Of a stretch of 64,000 nt of DNA, positions 33,479 through 42,014 are shown piece by piece. The notes below the pieces were generated by a model. The model was not told where the DNA came from. It worked only from the letters and a program-made list of their open reading frames with translations, and did not search any database. Every line of letters starts with the position of its first letter. The first letter of the stretch is position 1. Both the position numbers and the translations under genes were made by a program. The stretch comes from Hymenobacter baengnokdamensis (GTDB lineage: Bacteria; Bacteroidota; Bacteroidia; Cytophagales; Hymenobacteraceae), in NCBI RefSeq assembly GCF_008728635.1, contig NZ_CP044285.1:1860001-1924000 (forward strand). Reading direction: 5' to 3'.

Positions 33479-33751
33479 ATGAAAAAGCTCCTTGTTCTTG
33501 CTGCCTTGCTTACAACGGGTGCCTATTCGGCCAGCGCGCAAAGCACTACCACGACTACTACCCGCCAGACCACGACTACCCCAACTACTGTCGCGACGCC
33601 GATGCAAGTGATGCCGGCCACGCCATCAAGCAATACCGTGGAGTCGACCACAACCACCGTAAACCCTAACACGACTACGGTAGCTCCTAACACGGTAGTA
33701 GTGCCCGGTGCCCGCGTAAAAAGCAACGGCCGTAAGGTAAAAATCAAGTAG
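33479..33751 (+). CDS. Small secreted Thr-rich protein
   Basis: 90 residues: signal peptide MKKLLVLAALLTTGAYSASA, then a low-complexity Thr/Pro/Val/Asn region (TTTTTTRQTTTTPTTV, STTTTVNPNTTTVAPNTVVV) and a basic tail (GRKVKIK). It has no known domain. Thr-rich segments of this type may be glycosylated or cell-wall-associated in other bacteria, but nothing in the sequence proves a role. It ends with a strong terminator at 33781-33815. It is kept as a real gene because of its signal peptide, codon use and flanking terminator. Confidence 0.75.
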   Translation: MKKLLVLAALLTTGAYSASAQSTTTTTTRQTTTTPTTVATPMQVMPATPSSNTVESTTTTVNPNTTTVAPNTVVVPGARVKSNGRKVKIK

Positions 33752-33780
33752 TCATAAAAACTACAGACTCCTTTTGCTGA

Positions 33781-33815
33781 AAGCCCGGCTGCAACTAATT
33801 GCAGCCGGGCTTTTT
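33781..33815. terminator. Intrinsic terminator between convergent genes
   Basis: AAGCCCGGCTGCAA (33781-33794) pairs perfectly with TTGCAGCCGGGCTT (33799-33812), loop CTAA, followed by TTT. It ends the small Thr-rich gene and faces the GT4 gene. Confidence 0.9.
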
Positions 33816-33842
33816 CGTTGTATTCCTTAGCGCAGCGTCCGC

Positions 33843-35051
33843 TTACACCGGCCGGGCGGCCCGTTCCAGAATATGCCGCATTTGCTCGGCCAGTACCAAG
33901 CGGTCAAATTGAGTTATTGCCAGCTTCCGCCCGCGCTGGCCGGCTTCCCGGCGGCTTTCGGTAGCTGCCAGCACCGCTGCCAGCCGCGCCGCTAGTGCCG
34001 TCGCATCGCCGGCCGGCGAATACCAGCCGCAGCCGTGCTCGGCCACCAGGGTTTTAGTCCACCCGTTATTCGTGACAATTATCGGCGTACCTACGGCCAG
34101 GGCGTCGTAGAGCTTAGCCGGTGAATTGGTATCGAGCACGGGCATATCCAGAAACGATACCACCGCTACCTCAGCCAGCGCAAACCAGCTGAATATAGCG
34201 TGCCGTGGCTGCGCGCCCACCAGCCGAATCCGCCCCGGCCAGCGGGCGGCAGCGGCGGCCACCAGGGGCGCATAGTAGCCGTGGCCCAAAAACAGGAATG
34301 TGGCTGCCGGGTCGGCAGCCACCAGCTGCTCGGCAGCGGCAATTACCGTCGGCATATCGTTGGCCCGGCCGAAGGTGCCGGCATAAAGCACTACGTTTTG
34401 GCCTTGCAGGCCCTGGGCCCGGCGCAGGGCAGCTACCGCTGCCGGGGTGGCCCGGGCAGCCAGGTCGAGGTCGGTGCCATTGAGTAAGGTAGTGATTTTG
34501 CTTTCCGCAATGCCTAAGCCGGCGACATAAGCACTCATATCGGGCGAGAGCGGCACAATATGCGCCGCGCTTTCGTAGAGCCGCTTTTCCAGCGCAAATA
34601 GTTGGCGCCGGGCCAGGGCAGTTGGCACGGCCCCCATGGCAATCGGAAAAGAGGGCCACAGGTCCTGCACCTCAAACACCCACGGCACCTGCCAGCGGCG
34701 AGCCACGCGGGCGGCCGCCCAGGCCGCCGTCAGCGGAGTGCTGATGCCCCAAACTACGTCGGGCCGGTCGATGCGCCGCCCGGCCCGCACCGCCCAGGCT
34801 GCATATTGCGCAAAAGCCAGCGCCCGGCGAGCCGGCCCCATCTTGTTTTCATACGGAATCGCCGCTTCGCGTAACTCTATCCCCGGCGGTACCCAGGCGA
34901 ACTCCTGCGTCAGCTGCTGGCTTCGCCAGGCCGGCGTAGTCAGCAGCGTCAGCCGATGATGCTTGGCCAGCTCAGCCAGCAGCGTGTAGTGCCGACTGGT
35001 GGCCGGGCAGTCGGGGCTGGTATGGTACTGGCTGAAAACAGCGATGTGCAT
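33843..35051 (-). CDS. Glycosyltransferase family 4
   Basis: 402 residues, GT-B fold. The N-terminal domain begins IAVFSQYHTSPDCPATSRHY; the middle has VWGISTPLTAAWAA and VPWVFEVQDLWPSFPIA. The C-terminal donor domain has VVLYAGTFGRANDMPTVIAA, FLFLGHGYYAPL, FLDMPVLDTNSPAKLYDALA and VGTPIIVTNNG, with the E/D-x7-E region replaced by this SPAKLYDALAVG motif as in WcaI-like enzymes. It probably builds an exopolysaccharide or O-antigen-like chain in the cytosol. It is a single gene, not inside an obvious polysaccharide cluster. Its ATG at 35051 is preceded by the gldB terminator-like hairpin. Confidence 0.88.
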   Translation of the reverse strand: MHIAVFSQYHTSPDCPATSRHYTLLAELAKHHRLTLLTTPAWRSQQLTQEFAWVPPGIELREAAIPYENKMGPARRALAFAQYAAWAVRAGRRIDRPDVVWGISTPLTAAWAAARVARRWQVPWVFEVQDLWPSFPIAMGAVPTALARRQLFALEKRLYESAAHIVPLSPDMSAYVAGLGIAESKITTLLNGTDLDLAARATPAAVAALRRAQGLQGQNVVLYAGTFGRANDMPTVIAAAEQLVAADPAATFLFLGHGYYAPLVAAAAARWPGRIRLVGAQPRHAIFSWFALAEVAVVSFLDMPVLDTNSPAKLYDALAVGTPIIVTNNGWTKTLVAEHGCGWYSPAGDATALAARLAAVLAATESRREAGQRGRKLAITQFDRLVLAEQMRHILERAARPV

Positions 35052-35073
35052 GGTACCTGATTAAGCAGGAAGA

Positions 35074-35122
35074 ACAAGAACGGATAGCCGGTAAGCCTAT
35101 AGTACCGGCTACCCGTTCTTGT
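35074..35122 (-). terminator. Terminator-like hairpin after gldB
   Basis: ACAAGAACGGATAGCCGGTA (35074-35093) pairs with TACCGGCTACCCGTTCTTGT (35103-35122) over 20 positions with one G-U-type mismatch. It lies right after the gldB stop on the minus strand, and the hairpin is followed there by a T-rich stretch. Confidence 0.65.
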
Positions 35123-35128
35123 GCCTCC

Positions 35129-36142
35129 TTACTTTTTGGGCCGGTAATGCGAGTCGTTGAGCAGACGCTGCGCATCTTTTTGCGCCATAAGCTGGGGCAG
35201 CGTCACATCGGAGTGCTCACTCATGTACTTGCGTATTATCTGCAAGCCCACCCACTGGCCCACGCGGCCGGGGCAGGTGCGGTCTATCTCGGGCACATTA
35301 GGCCGCTCCCCTACGTACTTCTGAATCACGAACGGCGTAGTCGTGTACAGCAGGTTATTCTCCAGAAAATGCCCCCAGATGCGGGCTTCGTTAAACTTAA
35401 CATTTTTCAGCTCTTTGCCCGTAAAGCCGATGAGCAGCGAGTCGGGGGTGCAGGGCAGCATCTGGCCGGCAAAATAGAGGCGCTTGCCCTGGTCTACCAT
35501 CTGGTCGAGCATCGACGTAGCCGTGAGCTGATGGCGGTTGTACTTGCTCGATACGGCCAGCGCCAGCGTGGGCAGCACGTAGGCCGGCCGGTAGCGCCGC
35601 AGCATATAGCCGGGCAGGTCGGGCCGGTAGCTGGCCTGGGGGCCGGCAAACCAGTCGAGGCTGATTACCAGCAGACTGTCGTTTACATAGATGTCCTTGC
35701 CCATTAGCCCGCTTACGTACGTAGCGGCTACGGCCGGCGCTTTAAAATCGGGAAAATAATACTTCACCCGCCCAAAAAGCGCCCCCAACTCACGGTGCAG
35801 CCCGGCCGAATCGGCAAACGCGGCCGCGGTTTGCTGGCTCAGCTTCTGCAAAGCCGGGTTGGTAGCCAGCTGCGCCAAAGCCTTGGCCAGCGTATCGATC
35901 GGGGCCTGCCCGGCCTGCAGATAATAGCGAGCAAAAACGGGATTAGCCCGGATAAACTGCAACCCTTCGGCCGGATTTTTAATCTGGAAGAAAGGCCGTT
36001 CGAGGTGGCGCAGGACCACCGGGGCGGCCGGGGCATTGCTGGCCGGGTCGGGGCGGCAGCCACCTTCCGGGTCGCGCTGGCAACCGGCCAGCATTGCCCC
36101 GGCCACCAGCGCCAGGCTCATGATAAAAGCAGATACTTTCAA
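35129..36142 (-). CDS. gldB: Gliding motility lipoprotein GldB
   Basis: 337 residues with a lipobox (VAGAMLAGCQ, Cys about residue 21). The body matches GldB: RHLERPFFQIK, a LFGRVKYYFPDFKAPAV motif, DIYVNDSLLVISLDWFAG, the YMLRRYRPAYVLPTLALAV core, LPCTPDSLLIGFTGKELKNV, NEARIWGHFLENNLLYTT and a C-terminal CPGRVGQWVGLQIIRKYMSE. GldB is an essential lipoprotein for gliding and the type 9 secretion motor in Flavobacterium-type bacteria. It acts in the cell envelope, probably at the inner side of the outer membrane. It supports T9SS export of the xylanase and the 48975 adhesin-like protein, which carry sorting domains. Confidence 0.92.
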   Translation of the reverse strand: MKVSAFIMSLALVAGAMLAGCQRDPEGGCRPDPASNAPAAPVVLRHLERPFFQIKNPAEGLQFIRANPVFARYYLQAGQAPIDTLAKALAQLATNPALQKLSQQTAAAFADSAGLHRELGALFGRVKYYFPDFKAPAVAATYVSGLMGKDIYVNDSLLVISLDWFAGPQASYRPDLPGYMLRRYRPAYVLPTLALAVSSKYNRHQLTATSMLDQMVDQGKRLYFAGQMLPCTPDSLLIGFTGKELKNVKFNEARIWGHFLENNLLYTTTPFVIQKYVGERPNVPEIDRTCPGRVGQWVGLQIIRKYMSEHSDVTLPQLMAQKDAQRLLNDSHYRPKK

Positions 36143-36223
36143 GCTGTAGCTATTTTTGCGTAAAAATACACCCTTCTAGTGCCCGTCTGCGTTTAGGACC
36201 ACCAACCTTTACTATTCTTATTC

Positions 36224-36913
36224 ATGAAGAAAATTCTGCTCACTGCGGCGGCGATGGCGCTCACTTCTACTGCCTTCGCTCAGGTCGAAATTGGCCTGAA
36301 AGTATCGCCTTCTATCTCCTACTTCCGAACCAGCTCCCCATCCAGCACCTCTTTCCAAAGCGAGAGCAGCAAGTTTAGCTTTGGGGGCGGGGTATTTCTG
36401 GATTACTTCTTCGGCGAAAACTATGCCTTTAATACCGGTTTGTTTCTGACCGGTAAAGGGGGTACGTTCTCTTATCTGGAAAATGGTCTGGCCGTGCCAC
36501 CAACTCCTGCCGCACGGGTCAGCCAAAAAATTGCTATTCAATACCTGGAGATACCCCTGACGCTTAAGCTGTTTACCAACGAAGTGGCCCCGGCTACCAG
36601 AGTGTTTTTCCAGGTAGGCGGCTCGGTGGGCTTTCCGGTTTCAACGCGCGTCAATGGGGATAAATTCTATACCGACCCCTATAATGGCAATGCCCAAACT
36701 GATGCTTCGGCCCACGTTTTCCCGGTCGATGCCGGGCTGATTGGTGGCCTCGGGCTTGAGTATCAACTGGGCAAAAGCACCAAAGTGCTCACCGGCCTCA
36801 GCTACCACCACGGCTTGGTCAACCTCGACCACTACTTTGAGCGCACCCGGGGCTTTAGCGATGTTACTATTAAAAACAGCGTTTTTGCCCTGGACCTGGG
36901 GTTGAAATTCTAA
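36224..36913 (+). CDS. PorT-family outer-membrane beta-barrel protein
   Basis: 229 residues: signal peptide KKILLTAAAMALTSTAFAQ, then an eight-strand barrel of the PorT/outer membrane protein beta-barrel type. Visible strands include EIGLKVSPSISYF, FSFGGGVFLDYFF, AFNTGLFLTGKGGTF, IQYLEIPLTLKLFT, RVFFQVGGSVGF, GLIGGLGLEYQL and a last strand ending ALDLGLKF. YLEIPLTLK is a hallmark of this family. Some members belong to the T9SS, many are uncharacterised. It is divergent from gldB by about 80 bp, so a shared promoter region is possible. Confidence 0.85.
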   Translation: MKKILLTAAAMALTSTAFAQVEIGLKVSPSISYFRTSSPSSTSFQSESSKFSFGGGVFLDYFFGENYAFNTGLFLTGKGGTFSYLENGLAVPPTPAARVSQKIAIQYLEIPLTLKLFTNEVAPATRVFFQVGGSVGFPVSTRVNGDKFYTDPYNGNAQTDASAHVFPVDAGLIGGLGLEYQLGKSTKVLTGLSYHHGLVNLDHYFERTRGFSDVTIKNSVFALDLGLKF

Positions 36914-36987
36914 AACGCGGATTAGTCAGATTGAGCGGATTTTGTTGGCGAAGCTGTTTCGCGCAGCTTCCTGACTACCTCCGGTAT

Positions 36988-37036
36988 AGCGAAAATAAAG
37001 CGGGCCGCCCATCGGGTGGCCCGCTTTATTTTCGCT
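36988..37036. terminator. Bidirectional intrinsic terminator
   Basis: AGCGAAAATAAAGCGGGCC (36988-37006) pairs perfectly with GGCCCGCTTTATTTTCGCT (37018-37036). A-rich and T-rich flanks on both sides let it terminate the PorT-like gene (plus) and the rng gene (minus). Confidence 0.9.
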
Positions 37037-37096
37037 AAGACTGTGGCAATCGGCTACAAAATCCGCTTAATCCGACTAATCCGCTCAATCCGCAGT

Positions 37097-38707
37097 TCAG
37101 ACATCCTCCACTACTACTTCCCGGTCCTGCGCCCTGGCCATGGCGCCGGCCGCCGAGTGCAGCTCAATCTGCTCGCCGTGCTCGTCCTCGATACGGAAGT
37201 CGGTGAGCCCCAAAGCAGTATCTTTCATTACCTTCACCCACTTGTAGTATTTCAAATACCACTTCATCTGGCGGCTTACCAGGCCTTTGGTATAGTAAGC
37301 ATGCAGGAAAGGGTGCACATACAGCGTAATGCCCGCCTGGTTTTGATTCACCAGCAGGTCGTCGATGCTATTGTCAATCTCGTCGGTTACCTGAATGGAG
37401 GCCGAAATCTTGCCGGTGCCGCCGCAGGTTGGGCACACCTCGCCGGTGATGATGGTTTCGGCCGGCCGCACCCGCTGCCGGGTTATCTGCATCAGGCCAA
37501 ACTTGGTAATGGGCAGGATGGTGAACTTGGCTTTATCCTGCTTCATGATGTTGTACACCGCGTCCTCCACCTTTTTGCGGCTCTCAGCGGCCCGCATGTC
37601 GATAAAGTCTACCACGATGATGCCCCCCATGTCGCGCAGGCGCAGCTGCCGGGCCACTTCTTTAGCGGCCAGCAGGTTAATCATGAGCGCAGTGGCCTCC
37701 TGGTCGTTCTCCTGGTTGCTCTTCGAGCCCGAGTTTACGTCTACCACGTGGAGCGCCTCGGTGTGCTCTATCACGAGGTAGCCGCCGCCGGGCACACTCA
37801 CCGTTTTACCAAACAGCGTCTTAAGCTGTTTCTCAATGCCCAGGTGCTCAAATACTTTAACTTTGGTGTTGTGCAGCTTTACCAGCCCCACGCGGTCGGG
37901 CGCTATTTTATGCACATACTCCTTCATCTCCTCAAAGCGGGCCGGCGTATCCACCACAATCGAGTCGAACGACTCATTGAGCATGTCGCGCAGCATAGAG
38001 GAAGTGCGACCCAGCTCCCCCAGCATTTTATCGCGGGGCTGGCCTTTGCGCAGGTTGGTATAGAGCGTTTCCCAGTTTTCGACCATGCTTTGCATGTCGC
38101 GGTCGAGCTCGGCCACCTCGTGCCCTTCGGCCACGGTACGAATGATTACCCCAAATCCCTCGGGCTTAATGCTGGCAATGAGGCGCTTAAGCCGGTCGCG
38201 CTCAGCCTTGCTCACTATTTTCTTCGACACCGAGATGCTGTTCGTAAACGGCATCAGCACGAGGTAGCGGCCGGCCATCGAAATATCGGTGCTCACGCGT
38301 GGCCCTTTCGTCGAAATCGGCTCTTTGACTACCTGCACGAGCAGGTTCTGGCCTTTTTTGAACACGCTGTCGGCCTTGCCCACTTTTTCCAGCGGAGCTT
38401 CGAGCTTAAAATTTTCCAGGCCCGAAGTCTGGGTCTGGTGCTTCAGCACGCTACCTACCCATTTAGTAAGGGAAGGAAATTGCTCGCCTAAGTCGCCGTA
38501 GTGCAGAAAGGCATCTTTTTCGGAGCCAATATCCACAAAAGCCGCGTTCAGGCCGGGCATTACCTTGCGCACGGTCCCCAGGAAGATGTCACCTACCGCA
38601 TAGTTAGTGTCGTTGCGGTCGAAGTGATACTCAATCAGCCGCTTATCCTGGAGCAAGGCAATGCGCTCCCCCTCGGGAGTAGAGTTGATAATTAATTCAT
38701 TGCTCAA
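37097..38707 (-). CDS. rng: Ribonuclease G/E family endoribonuclease
   Basis: 536 residues from TTG 38707, giving the usual Bacteroidota start (M)SNELIINSTPEGERIALLQD. The upstream open frame has no family similarity. S1 domain with GDIFLGTVRKVMPGLNAAFV and DIGSEKDAFLHYGDL. Catalytic DNase I-like domain: MGGIIVVDFIDM (metal Asp), VVDVNSGSKSNQEN (the other Asp), and ERMALLEG-like turns. Zn-link: CPTCGGTGKI, the CPxC motif linking subunits. It cleaves AU-rich single-stranded RNA and matures 5S/16S rRNA. It is in a conserved block with the next three minus-strand genes. Confidence 0.9.
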   Translation of the reverse strand: MSNELIINSTPEGERIALLQDKRLIEYHFDRNDTNYAVGDIFLGTVRKVMPGLNAAFVDIGSEKDAFLHYGDLGEQFPSLTKWVGSVLKHQTQTSGLENFKLEAPLEKVGKADSVFKKGQNLLVQVVKEPISTKGPRVSTDISMAGRYLVLMPFTNSISVSKKIVSKAERDRLKRLIASIKPEGFGVIIRTVAEGHEVAELDRDMQSMVENWETLYTNLRKGQPRDKMLGELGRTSSMLRDMLNESFDSIVVDTPARFEEMKEYVHKIAPDRVGLVKLHNTKVKVFEHLGIEKQLKTLFGKTVSVPGGGYLVIEHTEALHVVDVNSGSKSNQENDQEATALMINLLAAKEVARQLRLRDMGGIIVVDFIDMRAAESRKKVEDAVYNIMKQDKAKFTILPITKFGLMQITRQRVRPAETIITGEVCPTCGGTGKISASIQVTDEIDNSIDDLLVNQNQAGITLYVHPFLHAYYTKGLVSRQMKWYLKYYKWVKVMKDTALGLTDFRIEDEHGEQIELHSAAGAMARAQDREVVVEDV

Positions 38708-38955
38708 CGTAGTAAGTTGGTTAAAGTAGCCTGCCCGGCCCCGAAGGCTGGAGTGGATTGCCCCGAAACTGGCAAAAGGGAAGCCAGGACCAGTAGTGTC
38801 CCAGCTTCCCTCGCGAGCCACGGCTACTGCCCAAAGTAGGCAGTCCGGCACACCACGGTAGTCGTCCGCGTGGCGGAGGCTACGTGAGAGATAGGCAGGC
38901 AATGGCTGCTTACGCAACGCACCGCCTGCCTCTTACTCCGCACTAAGTCAGAAGA

Positions 38956-39045
38956 TTACTTCTTCTTGTGGCGGTTCTTGCGCAGGCGCTTCTTACGCTT
39001 GTGGGTGGCAATCTTATGGCGTTTACGTTTCTTACCGCAGGGCAT
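38956..39045 (-). CDS. 29-residue basic ribosomal-type peptide (AURKAIP1/COX24 family)
   Basis: A very short frame from ATG 39045: MPCGKKRKRHKIATHKRKKR then LRKNRHKKK and TAA. 20 of 29 residues are Lys, Arg or His. It matches the COX24_C/AURKAIP1 motif KRKRHKxxKHKxRKRxRKxR and the peptide that databases call AURKAIP1/COX24 domain-containing protein in Bacteroidota. The mitochondrial form is ribosomal protein mS38 and the mycobacterial small-subunit protein bS22 is a related form, so a ribosomal role is likely. It is too short for common gene finders. It lies between rng and the TPR gene. Confidence 0.8.
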   Translation of the reverse strand: MPCGKKRKRHKIATHKRKKRLRKNRHKKK

Positions 39046-39149
39046 TGTCGTGATGAGTTAAAGGGTAGATATGAGTAGTTGCTGATTTTCTGTTCCTGGT
39101 TTGGGGGCGTAAAAGTAACGCATCCGCACCGAGTTACCCGAAAACAGGG

Positions 39150-40085
39150 TTAGTTTCTTAGTTTGGCCAGCTCCTCATCAACCGAAGCGGCCAGGGCCGG
39201 GTCAGCGCTGAGGCTCTTGGCTTTTTGGAAGGCAGCCCGGGCTTCGGTGCCCCGATTGGTACGGGCCAGCACTACACCCAGGTAAAACTGGCCATTTACA
39301 TTTTTGGGATTTACTTGCACCAGCTGCGAAAAGCGTTCTACGGCCTTATCGAGCTGATTACTCTGAATAGCCAGGATACCCAGATTATACAGTACTTTTT
39401 CGTTTCTGGGGTCCTGTTCGAGCACCTCCCGCAGCAGTCCAATCCCCTTTACGGGGTTGTCGCTACTCATGTAGGCCATGCCCAGGTTGGTTTTGGCATC
39501 CAGGTTGTCCGGGTTGGCCGCCAATACCTTATCGTACAGCTCCCGCGCCTTGTCGCCCAGCATCTTCTTGCGCTCGGCCGATGCCGCGAAGCTATATGCC
39601 TGAAAGTAGGCGTCGGCCGCCTGCTGCCAGGCTTTCTCGCTGGGCTGGGTTGCCGCCACCGCCGCCAGGTAATAGCCGGCACTATCAAACCGCTCTACGG
39701 CCGAGTAGCGGGCCGCCAAAGTAGCAGCCACCTGCTGGCGGCTACCAGCTGAAGCAGCTCGGTACTGCGCCAGCAGCGTGTTCAGCTCCTGCCGCTGGGC
39801 GGCAGTTGCCTGCGTATGTGGCGCATTGGCCGCGGGGGCAGCTTCGCCCGCAACGCTGCCGGTTTCGGCCGGGCGCGGGCCCGACGACGCATCAGCTTTC
39901 GAGCCGCTGGTAGCCATGCCACCCCCGTCACGGTTGGCGGTGCGGGCCGCATCCCGATTTAGCGCAGATTTACCTTCCTTGGGCTTTACAATGCCCTTGG
40001 GAAGGGCATACAGCCCGCCAGCCAGCGCCAGGGCACCGGCCAGCAGCAGCAGTTGGTGCGTACGGGTTGAGGAAATGGAGGCCAT
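39150..40085 (-). CDS. Membrane-anchored tetratricopeptide-repeat protein
   Basis: 311 residues: a signal anchor (LLLLAGALALAGGLYAL, about 12-28), then a Ser/Ala/Gly-rich linker (about 35-90). Three or more TPR units follow (DNLDAKTNLGMAYMSSDNPV, NEKVLYNLGILAIQSNQLDK, KNVNGQFYLGVVLARTNRGT). The C-terminal helix bundle should face the periplasm or cytosol depending on topology, which is not determined here. TPR proteins at this position of the rng-HU block are conserved in Bacteroidota, but I know of no defined role. The 5' end is 121 bp from the HU gene and reads the same way. Confidence 0.85.
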   Translation of the reverse strand: MASISSTRTHQLLLLAGALALAGGLYALPKGIVKPKEGKSALNRDAARTANRDGGGMATSGSKADASSGPRPAETGSVAGEAAPAANAPHTQATAAQRQELNTLLAQYRAASAGSRQQVAATLAARYSAVERFDSAGYYLAAVAATQPSEKAWQQAADAYFQAYSFAASAERKKMLGDKARELYDKVLAANPDNLDAKTNLGMAYMSSDNPVKGIGLLREVLEQDPRNEKVLYNLGILAIQSNQLDKAVERFSQLVQVNPKNVNGQFYLGVVLARTNRGTEARAAFQKAKSLSADPALAASVDEELAKLRN

Positions 40086-40206
40086 TAGAAAAAGTGGCAG
40101 ACCCGGTAAACGATGAGGTGATAAGGAGGGAACCCGTGACTAGCCTTGCAGCTGGCCCGTCCGCCCTTATCACCTCATCACTTCACTACCGAAAACTTGT
40201 TATAAA

Positions 40207-40554
40207 CTAAGCTTTTGCCTTTTTGGGGCCTTTGGCAGCCTTGGGGGCTTTGGCCGAAACTTCACCAGTGATTTTCTTGCTGCCTTTGATTTTGGCAACG
40301 AAGGTTTTGCTCGGCTTGAAGCTGGGGATAAAGTGCTCGTCGATGATGAGCGAGGTGTTCTTCGAGATGTTACGAGCTACTTTGCGAGCACGCTTTTTGT
40401 TTACGAACGAGCCGAAGCCACGCACGTAAATGTTGTGGCCTTCGGTCATCGAATCCTTCACCACTTTGAAGAATGCTTCGACGGTCGTCAGCACATCGGC
40501 TTTCTCAATGCCGGTTTTTTGCGAGATTTCGGAAATTACCTCAGCTTTGGTCAC
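40207..40554 (-). CDS. HU/IHF-family DNA-binding protein
   Basis: 115 residues from GTG 40554 (MTKAEVISEISQKTGIEKAD). It has the HU/IHF fold: VLTTVEAFFKVVKDSMTEG, IYVRGFGSFVNKKRARKVAR (beta arm) and SFKPSKTFVAKIKG. A Lys/Ala tail (APKAAKGPKKAKA) follows, seen in GC-rich and Bacteroidota HU proteins. The promoter at 40660-40690 shows that the mRNA starts near 40650, so the frame reading upstream to 40662 cannot be the start; GTG 40554 gives the family N-terminus. This corresponds to the himA-like gene that neighbours mutY, ssb and gldD in gliding bacteria. Confidence 0.88.
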   Translation of the reverse strand: MTKAEVISEISQKTGIEKADVLTTVEAFFKVVKDSMTEGHNIYVRGFGSFVNKKRARKVARNISKNTSLIIDEHFIPSFKPSKTFVAKIKGSKKITGEVSAKAPKAAKGPKKAKA

Positions 40555-40659
40555 GTTGGTAAGGGGGGGTACTAGAAGTGAAAAAAAATCGGGCGAATAA
40601 TTAACCGTTTTCGACGTAATTCCTTGCCCGGTAGGAGGTTTGTCATTGGAAACGGAGCG

Positions 40660-40690
40660 CAAAGGTACTCCTTAAAGTTTGTTCGGCCAA
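40660..40690 (-). promoter_or_regulatory. Promoter of the HU gene
   Basis: On the minus strand TTG (40690-40688), a 20-nt spacer and TACCTTTG (40667-40660) match the Bacteroidota consensus exactly. It points into the HU gene, giving a leader of about 95-100 nt. It is divergent with mutY. Confidence 0.8.
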
Positions 40691-40712
40691 TGGAAACTTC
40701 CAAGTTTCTCTT

Positions 40713-41846
40713 TTGGTCAAAATATTATGCCTCATTATTTTGCTTAAAACTCCATCTGTTATCGACCCGGTTCCTTCCAATTCTTTTTTGGCGCAGGCCC
40801 TGCTGGGCTGGTACCCGCGCCACCGCCGCGACCTGCCCTGGCGGCATACCCGCGACCCCTACGCTATCTGGCTTTCGGAAGTTATTCTGCAGCAAACCCG
40901 GGTGGCGCAAGGTTTGCCTTACTACCTTGACTTTCTGGCCTCTTACCCTACTGTGCACGACCTGGCCGCAGCCCCCGAGCAGGAGGTGCTACGGCATTGG
41001 CAAGGCTTGGGCTACTACTCCCGGGCCCGCAATATGCACCACACTGCGCAGCAGGTAGTAACTGAATTCGGGGGGCAGTTTCCAACCACTTTTGCCGGTC
41101 TGCGCCAGCTCAAAGGAGTAGGCCCGTACACGGCTGCTGCCATTGCTTCATTTTCTTTTCATGAGGCGGTGGCCGTGCTCGATGGCAACGTGTTTCGGGT
41201 GCTGGCCCGAGTTTTTGGCCTTCATGCCGACATCGCGGCCCCGTCTTCGCGCAAAGAATTCCAGGCGGTGGCCGACCAGCATCTGCCGCCGGCTCACGCG
41301 GCCGAGTTCAACCAGGCTATCATGGAATTTGGGGCGTTGCAGTGTACGCCGGCCCGGCCCGACTGCCTGTTTTGTCCCTTGCAAAGCCATTGCTGGGCCT
41401 TTCAACACGGGCAGGTAGCCCTGCTGCCGGTTAAAAGCAAAGCCAAGGCGTCCCGCACGCGCTACTTCCACTACCTGGTGCTGCGTCATGGCGAGCAGCT
41501 GTACCTGAAAGAGCGACCGGCCGGCGATATATGGCAGGGGCTATATGACTTCGGGCTGGTCGAAACCGATTCGGCCGACATGCCCGCTGCGGAGGTGCTG
41601 CGCCACGTAGCGGCGCTCGGCGGCGTGCCCGATACCAGTCGTGTGGCCGAAGACCGCCCCGCGCCTGCTCTGCGCCACGTATTGAGCCACCAAAAGCTCG
41701 AAGCACGCTTCCATACCGTGCGCCTTGGCGCGGCCCTGCCAGCCAGTACCCTGCAGGATACCGGGCTGCGGGCTTACTCGGCCGCCGAAATTGAAAACCT
41801 GCCGAAACCCGTGTTAATCAGCAACTATTTAGCTAAAGCAAGCTGA
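40713..41846 (+). CDS. mutY: A/G-specific adenine DNA glycosylase
   Basis: Excises adenine from A:8-oxoG mispairs. 377 residues counted from TTG 40713; a later TTG (40740) is also possible. DNA glycosylase domain: RDLPWRHTRDPYAIWLSEVI with the catalytic Glu, LQQTRVAQGLPYY, HWQGLGYYSRARNMH, LKGVGPYTAAAIASFSF (HhH), and VLDGNVFRVLARVF with the catalytic Asp. The 4Fe-4S cluster cysteines lie in CTPARPDCLFCPLQSHC. A C-terminal NUDIX-like 8-oxoG-recognition domain follows, with LYLKERPAGDIWQGLYDF. It belongs to the HU-mutY-ssb-gldD block; the IS630 element at 42015 sits between mutY and ssb. Confidence 0.93.
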   Translation: MVKILCLIILLKTPSVIDPVPSNSFLAQALLGWYPRHRRDLPWRHTRDPYAIWLSEVILQQTRVAQGLPYYLDFLASYPTVHDLAAAPEQEVLRHWQGLGYYSRARNMHHTAQQVVTEFGGQFPTTFAGLRQLKGVGPYTAAAIASFSFHEAVAVLDGNVFRVLARVFGLHADIAAPSSRKEFQAVADQHLPPAHAAEFNQAIMEFGALQCTPARPDCLFCPLQSHCWAFQHGQVALLPVKSKAKASRTRYFHYLVLRHGEQLYLKERPAGDIWQGLYDFGLVETDSADMPAAEVLRHVAALGGVPDTSRVAEDRPAPALRHVLSHQKLEARFHTVRLGAALPASTLQDTGLRAYSAAEIENLPKPVLISNYLAKAS

Positions 41847-42014
41847 TGGTTAGTTGCTTTTCAGCTTGTTTTAACTCGCACCTAATCATTAATTTAGATT
41901 GCTTAGCAGTTCGCTAAATCTTAGTTAAAATAATCTAGAGCGGTTTACCGCTTCGTGTATGGGGCGGGCTGCCGGCTGTCCGCTCGTCGTGCGCGCCGCT
42001 TGTTCTTATACCCG

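Noticed and set aside
37016..38491. 491-codon open frame opposite rng
   Set aside because: Antisense shadow; its start lies in the rng terminator.
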